DNA of 40,519 nt. Origin: a virus. This document shows, in pieces, positions 9,001 to 17,500 of this stretch (the first letter of the stretch is position 1; the number at the start of each line of letters is the position of its first letter). The notes under the pieces were generated by a model. It searched no databases and was not told where the DNA came from. It saw nothing but the letters and a program-made list of their open reading frames with translations. Location of the stretch: positions 1 to 40,519 of IMG/VR virus record IMGVR_UViG_3300003437_000058. One strand, 5' to 3'. Both the position numbers and the translations under genes were made by a program.

Positions 9001-12000
9001 CAGAATTAGGAAATGTTTTTATTGACCCCATCCAATTTGTAATATTGAAAGGATTGAGGGCTTGAGTAGCACTTGAAAGTGGCTGTACAATAAAATCTGT
9101 ATCAGTATATGGTAAAGTAATTAAATCTCCGGTTTTTGTTACGTTATTACTATATCCTAAACTATATGTAAGTCGATGATTATCATAGTAGAATCCCGGT
9201 CTCATTTCTTTCTTTGCATATTCTACTGAAACGTTATAATCATCATTCATTACATCACCTACTGAGTGACCACTAAAGGAATCTACTAATATACCATTCT
9301 TAAATGCTGTTCCTGTTGGATTGAATAAAGAATCTCTTGCGCCTCCAGTCGAAAAGTTTCTTGAGGCGGTTTCTTTTTCTAGTATGGTTAAGGCGGTATA
9401 ATATTCTATTCTTTCAATTCTCTTTTCCAATTTACCAATGTCTCTCATGGTAAATCGTTTGTTATCAACATATCGTGTAGTAATATCAGTAAGATTAAAA
9501 GTATATGCCGGTATACTCAATGAATACAATGTCATTGAGTCTTCATCATCTGGAGGTGCTACTGGATTAAGGCCAGATTCTCCCCTAAGTGTTTTAAATT
9601 TTCTATCTTTGGTAAGTGCTATTTTATCTACTCTTGACAAATAATAACTGAAAGATGAAGTAATTGTACCATCTGGATCAGGAGTTGGAATTCCTTCAAT
9701 GGCCAATGTATCATTCATATCATTTGATGCGTTTTCCCTTCTCGGGCGTAAATCAATTGCATCTCTTAGATTAACTGTTGCTCCTGTTGTGGGGCTAGTA
9801 AAATCTGGAATTGTCCCATAGCTAAACGGTAAAGTACTTGCGGCATCTACTTTATTATAATCCCCAGATGTTGGATATGAATCTACAGCATGATAACCTT
9901 CACCACCATCCCAATTAAAATAATCGACAACAACCATAATTTTACCTGAGGGTCCTGGCTGACCAGGCTTTAACTTTATAGTAGCGTGATCATAAAAGTT
10001 ATCTTTTTGTCCCGATTCAAATGTGTATCTACTAGCGATATTATTAGCTGATGCCACCATCATTGCTGCTGTAACATGAATAAATGGTTGTCCTGAATCC
10101 ACAACTTTAACTAAATTAAATGCATCCGAAACAGGAACAGTATCGGTTCCAGTTTGTGTTTGATTTGGAGTTTCAAAATAAAACTGTCCACCCGCTACAG
10201 AAGTTGTGGGCACTGCAGGAGATCCAGTAGTTGCAACAATAGCTGATCCGTTTCCTGAAACCAATGTTTTTGTTCTTGGCCCCGGCTCTTTCTTTATAGA
10301 AGAACTTTCTACAGTATAAATAATATCTGCTACAAAAACAGCGCTGGTGTTACAATATATGTCTACTGATTGTCTTGTACCATTAACTGTGACCGGCCTA
10401 ATTGTTGTACCTGCATCATTAACTGCTCCTAAGTCGAGATAATTTCCAGTTGCTAATAGTCTTGCTTCTGCTGGATCTGAACTTGTTAATGTGGCAGTAG
10501 AAGAAACTGCATTAACAAATGTTTGAGCGGCATTAGGAGTCTTAACAACTACAATGAAATTTTCTTTTGAATTGGTTGTAGATAAAGTACCACCACTCGG
10601 CATAAATCGATAATTAGGATTAGATAAAGTAATAGTTAATTTTCCAGAAGCATCCGATGAAAGTGCTTTCTCAACTTTCTTAAACGAGTAACTAACTGTA
10701 TTACCTGTTGCTGAAGTTTCCTTAATTGGACTTTGAGGTAACGGAAAGACAAGAGTATTCTTATCTGTATTAGATAAGATTGTATTTCCTGAAGTACTAC
10801 TATTATATTTTCCGGCATCTGCAATGTCAGCATGTGTATTAATAGTAGGAGGTGCGGCTAATGTTGAAGTAATTATACTTTCTGCATCTTTAATTTTGAA
10901 ATCTATATCGTAAGTAGTATTAGCTAGGGTTGCTTGAGAAAATACGGCATTAGCCACTACATATTTTCCAGCATCCATTAACAATATTTTACCTAATGTC
11001 GATGAATTTGGAGTGCTTGTACTTGTATCATCTTGGAGAATTATATCTGTAGAATCTTCCTGCGTAATACCATTAACGACAGAAAAATAATCATCTATAA
11101 TTCTAACATCACTAGTAGAATCTATACCATTTGTAGTATTAACTGTAATACTTGCACCAGTATAGGCATCATTTGCATAAGAAGTAGTAAGAAGATCTAA
11201 TTGGATCATTCTAGTGTTCGCAGTTGGAGAGTCTACCGAAGCTTCAGCGAAATCATAATTCAAACCACCAACCGTACCTGTGATATTATTTGAAGTATTA
11301 ACATCCCAGAGATATAGTCTGTAATTAGAATGATTTGTATCTGCGTATGCTGAATTTCCAGAACTAGTATCCCAATCCATACTGCGGACTCTTGCTGTTC
11401 CAACTTGAGTCGCGGCAAATGTAGTATTATTAGTTAAGTTAATCGAGGCAAAAGGAACTGAATGTAATTGACAAACTTCAGAAGCACCAACATCAAATAA
11501 ACTACTGGCAGTATCAACCACAAGATAGTTTCCTATTTCTGATGTCATACTATAATCAACAACAGAGTCAGTATCCCTACCCTTATCTACATCAAGATAT
11601 TGTGTATCAATACTCTCATATTCATAACCTTTTACATAAGCCTTACCTGCATCCATACCAGCAGAAATTTCAGACTCGTTGTAAATTATTGCACCGGCTA
11701 AATTTGTAGGGAGAGTTGTTTGTACTGTTAATCTTGTATTATTAGCAATTGCGGTAATAGTTGAAGTTGTAGTATTAGCTCCAAGATAAATCTCATCTCC
11801 TACATCTAATTCAGTTACAAAAAGAGTATTATTTCCATGTACTGTAGTACCATCAACACCTGAAGCTGCGGTTGTACCAGAAATTCCTCTATGAATTTTT
11901 AGATCTAAATTAAATGGAGTGATTGTATAGTCACCAGACTCATCATGTGTCCGCCTTGCCAAAGTTTTTTCAAGTTCCCCATACATGGGATACTTAACTT

Positions 12001-12823
12001 CTTCATTTTTAATACCACTTATAACTTTCAACAACTGGATAAAATTTTCATCTGCAAGTTGTAGAACCGGATCTGTTGATGCGAGTGATTTACTTTTTAG
12101 GGCTAACTCAATTTTATATCTTGCTGCCCCTGGAGCCGCATAGTTGTAAGTACCTGAAGCTGGATCAAGTAACAGAGGATCATCATCACTTGTTTTTGTT
12201 GATTCTGTAATTTCTAATCCAACTCTCCCAGAAGGAGTTTTGGAATAGGCATCCATGATTATAGTATTTGCGGGGGTAAAGAGGAAGAATCCACCAACAT
12301 AAAATACGCCTGTATCGACACTAACAACCGAACCGTTACCAGTTGCACCTTCAATACCTGATGCTCCCGCGGCACTAACAACTGTTGCTTGTACTGCACC
12401 AGCTGCGATTGTTTCTCCGTCTTCAAATGTATCACCTGACAAATAATGGAACATTAACGTAGGTTGAGTACTGGAAGTGGCCGCCTGCGAAGCCACGATC
12501 CGTGCTCTTGCGTTAGAAGTTGCACCAACAACAGTAGTTCCGGAAAAGGAGGCCGCATTAATATTTTCCCCCGATTCTTGAGTTTCTAGCTTAAGAGATT
12601 TAACTTCAGTATCTAAAGTTACCTCTCCACCAAAAACTTTACTACCGTCTTTGAACATATGCTGACCATATCGTTCAATCTGTTTTTGAAGTATGGTCTG
12701 TAATTGTGTTACTTCCCTTGCCTGAACTGCATACCCAGGTCTAAAAAGAATACGATAATAATTCGTTGACTCGTCATAATCATCATAATACGGCGTAACA
12801 TTGAAATTTGTAGAAAGTGGCAT
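6029..12823 (-). CDS. Giant DUF4815-type baseplate/tail structural protein
   Basis: This 2,264-residue protein begins with STNFNVTPYYDDYDES followed by RILFRPGYAVQAREVTQLQT and QIERYGQHMF, the hallmark of DUF4815 structural proteins of marine T4-like phages. A second conserved block near residues 1045-1145 (YYLSRVDKIALTKD, then FTMRDIGKLEKRIERIEYYT) belongs to the same family. Between and after these are many Thr/Ser/Asn-rich beta-modules, including F..GE.I repeats near 92-160 and about 1416-1480, and GSGY motifs toward the C-terminus. It follows gp8, where T4 encodes gp9-gp12, so it probably forms the outer baseplate or fibre-attachment layer. The N-terminal domain is confident; the exact T4 equivalent is not. 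Confidence 0.85.
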   Translation of the reverse strand: MPLSTNFNVTPYYDDYDESTNYYRILFRPGYAVQAREVTQLQTILQKQIERYGQHMFKDGSKVFGGEVTLDTEVKSLKLETQESGENINAASFSGTTVVGATSNARARIVASQAATSSTQPTLMFHYLSGDTFEDGETIAAGAVQATVVSAAGASGIEGATGNGSVVSVDTGVFYVGGFFLFTPANTIIMDAYSKTPSGRVGLEITESTKTSDDDPLLLDPASGTYNYAAPGAARYKIELALKSKSLASTDPVLQLADENFIQLLKVISGIKNEEVKYPMYGELEKTLARRTHDESGDYTITPFNLDLKIHRGISGTTAASGVDGTTVHGNNTLFVTELDVGDEIYLGANTTTSTITAIANNTRLTVQTTLPTNLAGAIIYNESEISAGMDAGKAYVKGYEYESIDTQYLDVDKGRDTDSVVDYSMTSEIGNYLVVDTASSLFDVGASEVCQLHSVPFASINLTNNTTFAATQVGTARVRSMDWDTSSGNSAYADTNHSNYRLYLWDVNTSNNITGTVGGLNYDFAEASVDSPTANTRMIQLDLLTTSYANDAYTGASITVNTTNGIDSTSDVRIIDDYFSVVNGITQEDSTDIILQDDTSTSTPNSSTLGKILLMDAGKYVVANAVFSQATLANTTYDIDFKIKDAESIITSTLAAPPTINTHADIADAGKYNSSTSGNTILSNTDKNTLVFPLPQSPIKETSATGNTVSYSFKKVEKALSSDASGKLTITLSNPNYRFMPSGGTLSTTNSKENFIVVVKTPNAAQTFVNAVSSTATLTSSDPAEARLLATGNYLDLGAVNDAGTTIRPVTVNGTRQSVDIYCNTSAVFVADIIYTVESSSIKKEPGPRTKTLVSGNGSAIVATTGSPAVPTTSVAGGQFYFETPNQTQTGTDTVPVSDAFNLVKVVDSGQPFIHVTAAMMVASANNIASRYTFESGQKDNFYDHATIKLKPGQPGPSGKIMVVVDYFNWDGGEGYHAVDSYPTSGDYNKVDAASTLPFSYGTIPDFTSPTTGATVNLRDAIDLRPRRENASNDMNDTLAIEGIPTPDPDGTITSSFSYYLSRVDKIALTKDRKFKTLRGESGLNPVAPPDDEDSMTLYSLSIPAYTFNLTDITTRYVDNKRFTMRDIGKLEKRIERIEYYTALTILEKETASRNFSTGGARDSLFNPTGTAFKNGILVDSFSGHSVGDVMNDDYNVSVEYAKKEMRPGFYYDNHRLTYSLGYSNNVTKTGDLITLPYTDTDFIVQPLSSATQALNPFNITNWMGSIKTFPNSDTWFSQGTRPDVTTNLESQNDNWALSPSTGRTGFGSQYDDWSTNWTGKQVTEQPQTGVDKVGKTGKANRSTAEMTDSKSRVGISANTPPESVLKSIGNKVVDTTVVPYVRGQTVFFAATGLQPLTNVYVYFSETDVSANIRPASKLALITVNGTFSVGETLKDGANNYGTIMFSSNTFNNTATVFLSNITGNTAATDSSQYGSANSLPEGQRESFGIATIGDATHVFTVANAVEGLTSTATANVSTRTHFSVGVANGIMQTDDSGQIAGEFHLPDATWRSGNKLLRITDNSLNNVSATITSSESTFVSKGILQSREQLLISTRETINQRELPNDKAIVRDTTARSTEKSNWVNPLCQTFHVDPNSFPKGLFLRNVTLNFATKDTKLPIKLQLRPIVNGFPSASKVIPFSEVSLNPDRVQVSTTANSSLANTTTRTTFTFNSPVFLTPDEYALVLTSNSTEYVVHMAEEGKASTGSIAKISKPSFVGSFYKPQNAGIWEADPNKYIMFNMQRAEFDIGGGGSNNFAKFITAANSATGNTTNVMADLIKVGTSTIDFSDTELQWKYAASNGTFTLADGTEGSASYVKFSPDQNYELTDRKRVLAYTNGSFRIRAEMKSSNSHISPVIDLDRLNLISVENYIDNGGLADADFSISTKGSGYSNVMSSAYTATIISGGTENTASVNVHVEMTMNVNSNSTTLGSSNGGATPPYSFVVGDPVMCNTSGNSLHTLAENSGVYGIISAVTHLDGDPTKNVSSVTIKTNANNKTIPTPGGSPAAGTIGFTNGCLIWANANAMANVYTSGHAYSNTKMTVLIANSYVSNVVVTVAGSGYTQNPTVNISSITGVGSVNSAVQCTGEERNSGGPISAKYISRRVTLKDGFDASDLKIILSAYKPLGTNVHVYYKVKNADDPDDFDMKNYILMTQETSSGVISKGKDDIQEFIYQTPAETAAYTSNSVRYETFKTFAIKIALVADTTYDMPRVKDMRAIALD

Positions 12824-12848
12824 TCAATCTTCCTCTAGTATAAAATGA

Positions 12849-14498
12849 TTAGAATTCAATAATTAATTTAACATCTTCTATTTGGTCATCCGCTCTTGTT
12901 ACAGGTGAACGATTTTCTATGTAGAGGACATCTCCAGAAAATTTCTCGAAATCCCCACCAACTACTGCACTAGTATTTGCTGATGCTCCACTTGGTGCTG
13001 TAAAGGTTTCATTTGCTTGAAATGATCCGGCAATGGCGTCATATCCAACAGTAGTGTTTGCTCCCATAGTAACATCAACCAATCTTAGAGTTGTGTTATT
13101 TTTGAAGTCAACAACTTTACCGGTTGCACCCGATTGTGATCCAGTACATAGCTCATCTTCTGCGAATGCTGTACTATTCCAAGATTGAACTGTTATAGTT
13201 ACACATTGATCAATTGTTGATGCGGTTGCAACATCACCATTAGCATATAATGGTTGAGCTATGAGCCCTATCTTACGGAAATCGTTATTTGTAGTAAAGT
13301 TTCCAGACTCTCCGTATTCCAATCGACTATTGACCATGACAAAAAATCCACCAAGTTCCTCAATTGCGTCATCACCATGTCCACCACGTGGGCCGATAAT
13401 TGGTGTAACGGCTCCAGCAGAACCTGCGTTTGTAATAACTGTTGCTACGGCATTACCATAATTGTTACCACCGGCAACAACCACAATATCACCAATAACA
13501 CCAGATGCGGTATTGGTTGCACGAACATTTGCTCCATGTCCATCACCAGTAATTGAAATTTTAGGACCGATAGAATATCCATCACCGTCTGCGGGAACAT
13601 TGGCACTTGCTAATGCAGGTGTCCAAGTTACAACATCAGTACCGGCTTGGAAATCTGTAATCGTTCCACCTTTACCTGTAACACCACTTGCGGAGTCTGA
13701 AGTAAAGTAAATATCATTATTGACAATCTGATCAGTTGCTAAACCAGTACCTGAGATTTTACAAGTAGTTGTGGTTTCTGTGTGTCCAGATTGAACTGTT
13801 CCAGTTTCAAATGTATAAGCACTTCCAGCGGTTGTAACATGAACCACTTCAATGGCTCCATTACCTGAAGTATTTGCTGCAATCTCAACATCATATTGAA
13901 ACGATGAATCAGTAGTATTTGCAATCGCGTTATTTGCTTTACGTACACGTTGTGTAGGTATATAACTCGGTGTTACAAACTTAAGAGCTCTTGCGGCTGA
14001 GATCTGATACATGAACTTCCATTTATAACTATCAGCAGTTGTGATAATGGCTGTTCCTGTTCCAGTAGGTTTAGTTGTAGATGTTCCACCAGCATTGTTG
14101 TTGGCAAGACATTTATATACGTTATAGTCATCTGTCATCACGTAAAATTGTTGATCGAACAAAGCATTATTTGCATGACTGTATGCATAATAGTTTGATG
14201 CTGTTGTCCAATTATAACGTGGTGCTACATGACTTACATCTGTAGATCCGATTTTCTTAGCTGCAATCATGTCTCTCCAATGATTGTAGACCGTATTAGA
14301 AACCGAATCGGTAGGTGTGGGTGGTGCGGTATCATCCGCCCAAGCAGTTACTTTACCAATAAATAAATACATATTAGTATTGAGTAACCCGCTTGCATCC
14401 GTAATAGCAGCGCCAGAAGTAGTAGATATCTCATCGAAAGCTTCTACAAACTGTTTTGCATTATGGATTCTGAATTTATTGGTTACTATAGCAGGCAT
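12849..14498 (-). CDS. gp8: Baseplate wedge protein gp8
   Basis: The 549-residue product starts MPAIVTNKFRIHNAKQFVEA and contains MYLFIGKVTAWADD, VYNHWRDMIAAKK and DSYKWKFMYQIS, the pattern of T4-like gp8. gp8 is part of each of the six wedges that surround the hub. T4 gp8 is only about 334 residues. The extra length lies in inserted beta-rich segments, including GNNYGNAVATV near 350 and FAEDELCTGSQSGATGK from about 445, before a conserved-looking end (VLYIENRSPVTR). The start follows an AGGAGG-like ribosome binding site, TTTGGAGGAATAAGAAA. A late-promoter-like box and a hairpin lie in the 91-bp gap upstream. Confidence 0.88.
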   Translation of the reverse strand: MPAIVTNKFRIHNAKQFVEAFDEISTTSGAAITDASGLLNTNMYLFIGKVTAWADDTAPPTPTDSVSNTVYNHWRDMIAAKKIGSTDVSHVAPRYNWTTASNYYAYSHANNALFDQQFYVMTDDYNVYKCLANNNAGGTSTTKPTGTGTAIITTADSYKWKFMYQISAARALKFVTPSYIPTQRVRKANNAIANTTDSSFQYDVEIAANTSGNGAIEVVHVTTAGSAYTFETGTVQSGHTETTTTCKISGTGLATDQIVNNDIYFTSDSASGVTGKGGTITDFQAGTDVVTWTPALASANVPADGDGYSIGPKISITGDGHGANVRATNTASGVIGDIVVVAGGNNYGNAVATVITNAGSAGAVTPIIGPRGGHGDDAIEELGGFFVMVNSRLEYGESGNFTTNNDFRKIGLIAQPLYANGDVATASTIDQCVTITVQSWNSTAFAEDELCTGSQSGATGKVVDFKNNTTLRLVDVTMGANTTVGYDAIAGSFQANETFTAPSGASANTSAVVGGDFEKFSGDVLYIENRSPVTRADDQIEDVKLIIEF

Positions 14499-14534
14499 TT
14501 TCTTATTCCTCCAAAAAATTGTATAAGTTGTGTT

Positions 14535-14557
14535 AAAAAATCAATGATTGCTCATTG
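14535..14557 (-). terminator. Hairpin plus T-run between gp7-position gene and gp8
   Basis: On the minus strand a 6-bp stem CAATGA/TCATTG closes a GCAA tetraloop at 14557-14542 and is followed by A and six T (14541-14535). This has the form of a weak rho-independent terminator for transcripts leaving the giant upstream gene. The stem has only two G-C pairs, so it may attenuate rather than stop transcription. Confidence 0.5.
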
Positions 14558-14560
14558 TTA

Positions 14561-14568
14561 TATTTATG
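14561..14568 (-). promoter_or_regulatory. Late-promoter-like core CATAAATA upstream of gp8
   Basis: The minus strand reads CATAAATA, one base from TATAAATA and fitting the NATAAATA form I recall for marine T4-like phages. It lies in the 91-bp gap, 63 bp before the gp8 start. The predicted start site (about 14554) falls within the adjacent hairpin, so RNAs made here would lack the full stem. Confidence 0.45.
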
Positions 14569-14589
14569 TCTTTTTCAATTTAATTAAAT

Positions 14590-17500
14590 TTAAAGTTGAT
14601 ATACAGAGTCGCTTATTCCACCCGGCATACATTTTCTAGTTACTTCTAAAGAAGTATCATTAGTAATAGTCTTTACCATAAAAGCTTGTGCATCTAGTAC
14701 TAATTGTTGTCCTCCATCCTCCCAAAGCATATTATTATTTTCCCATTCTGGGGCTTCTCGTTCAATACCACCAGGATAACCGCCGGTATTAGTTTCTGTG
14801 CCAAGGCCGCTTCCGGCATTAGTATCGGCACCAAGAATCCAATAACTTTCAAGAGAAGTATCCCAAGCAGAATATTCTCCTATCACACCGGTATGACTAC
14901 CATGTGCGGCAACAGTAGTATCTTCAGTAGTTATTAACCACCGAAATTTTTCAATTGTACTTCCCATAAAATCTGCTGCGGTAAGTTGTTCATTTTGTAC
15001 ATGAAAAATTCGTATTTCTTCGTGTTCTATTCTTTCATCTGTTTCTAATAATACGCCCCCACCAGTATCTTCAGTTATAATATTTTCATTTGCTGTTTGA
15101 AATTCTTCACCAACCTTAAGTTCTGTAGTAAATAAAGATCCTGATCCGGTTCCAACAACTCCCCCATCAGCGATACTGATTGTTCCCCGTAATCGTGAAA
15201 GTATTCTACTATATCTATATGAAGGAAGAACCGTCCAAGCTTGACTGGGAGTAAACTCTACACCATAATTTTCAGCTGGTGGTTTAGATGTTTCTAATAA
15301 TGCTCGCGCTGTTACTTTACCTTGTGCAACTGTGGTAAATTCTTCGTGCTGAATATAATCTTTTCTATTACCATCAATGGCCCCATCGGTTTGAAGAACA
15401 TCTTCCAACAAAATGAAATCCAAAACTTCTCTTTGAAGGTTCATCATATCTAAACCCAATTCAGGAAAATCTTCATGAAGTAAATAGTTTTGATTTGTTA
15501 CAGGATGTTCTAAAATTATTAATCCTGAATCATCTTCTTGTGTAAATTTATCATCAACAAAATATAAATTGGCTTCAGTCCATTGTGAAACATAATGCGG
15601 CCTAAAGGGTTGCATACCATAAGTTCTTGTAACAACCGTATCCTTCCAAGTTTCAATAGAATCTAATTCATGATTTGCCGGCGTCCAACGCTGTAGATCA
15701 CTCGGCGCCTCTGTTGAATCATACCCCTTAATAATGGTTGGTGCTTTAAATGGGATATCATCTAGTATAAATCTTGATAACTGAATCGCAGTTTCATCTC
15801 CTTCTTCAATAATGTGGTCTTCATCTTCAAACTTTAAGTGATGTCCCAGAGAATCGAGAAGATTATATTCTATTTCACCAGTAGTATATTTGAAATAACC
15901 TTCTTCTAGTTGCGGAATGGATTCATCTTCATAAAGATAATGATAACCATCTTCCATTGCGATATGTTGGCCTGTACCAGCTGTGGCCCTAATCCAAGCG
16001 GTCTTATATGCTGCGGATGCATCTGTCATCACATGCTTATGTGCAAATTTGCCTTCTTCAAGTATATAAGATTTATAAAAGAATGGGGCGGTGCCACTAT
16101 CTTCGGCCGCGATCAATGTTCCTTCCGTATCTTCCATTAATAACCGGCCTGTTGGAGAAATTAAAGGATCATGTATTATAACAGGCGTTCTTTCAAATGG
16201 TGGCTGTTCAGAAATCAATTTTGATTCCAGTTGCGGGCCATCACCTTCACCAGCAATAAAATCTGCACCGTCTTCTGTTTGAAAACCCCCCCTCATTGAA
16301 TCAATAAGATTAAATTCAATTTGGCCAGTAGGATATTTAAACCAACCTTCTTCCATAAGAGGAACCGTTTCATCCTCATAAAGATAATGGTATCCATCTT
16401 CCATTAAGGTATGTTGGCCAGATCTTACTTGATAAGTTTTTTCGATTCCAACGGTCAAATCTTTTACGTGACTTTCTTCAGTAACCGGCCGAGTTCCATC
16501 TTCATATCTTAAATGTGTAAAACCATCCTCTGCTAAGAAGTGCCATCCGGTTGTATCATAAAGATTAAATTCAATTTCACCAACTGGGTCTTGTACTTGA
16601 CCATATTCAATAAGCAATCGCGTATTGTCTTCATGAACAACATGGCTTCCATCTTCAGCGATGACATGCCAACCAACAGTATCATAAAGATCAAATTCTA
16701 CTTCAGCAATACTTTGTGTACCATAATAATCCTCAACCATGATGTAATTATTACCTAAAGCAGAATCTTCCTCAATTATATAATCACCATTCTCTGAAAC
16801 AATTGCATTATAAATTATTCGTAGATCAAATTCCTGTTCAAAAGATCGGTCTTTTGTAATTGGAATTGTGTCTAATGTTAATAGTTCTTCATCTTCATAC
16901 GTGAAACGATCTAAACCACTCTCAGAAATTAAGTGCCATCTCGTTGAATTGTAAATATTTTCTATCACATGAGTATCTACAATTGGAATACTCTCATATT
17001 GGTGATCTGGACCTTGTGTATCTTCTTCAAGAGAAATAAATCTTTGTGGCCCATTGCCTTGTCCCGCAGAAGTTTCATCTAAAAGATAACCCCATCCATA
17101 AGCTCCATTATCATCTTCAAGAAGAATGTCACTATTGAAACTCACATCAATGGATATAACTCCTGTCTCGGCTTCAGGAAATTGAATTGATGGATAGAGA
17201 TAAGATCCTCCTCTTTCAAGTAAAATTTCAGTACCATCTTCATTTAGAACTCCACCACTAAAAGGTGAATCCCAATTTGTTGCATCCGCGCGAAAAACAT
17301 CTGAATATGATATTACTTTAGATTTCAGATAATTTGTTACTTCCATCATCAAATCGGAAGCATCTTCCATAATAACATTATTTCCAGATTGTTGGTCTTC
17401 TAACTGAATATAAAGAAATCCATCATACATGCTTTGTGAAGTGGCGGAGCCATGATCTGGTGATGGAGTAATAGTATATGTGTTTGTAGTGGGTGCTGAT

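Noticed and set aside
13254-13710. Plus-strand frames within gp8
   Set aside because: They have Cys/Asn-rich or Thr/Pro-rich compositions typical of antisense shadows and lie wholly inside a well-supported minus-strand gene.
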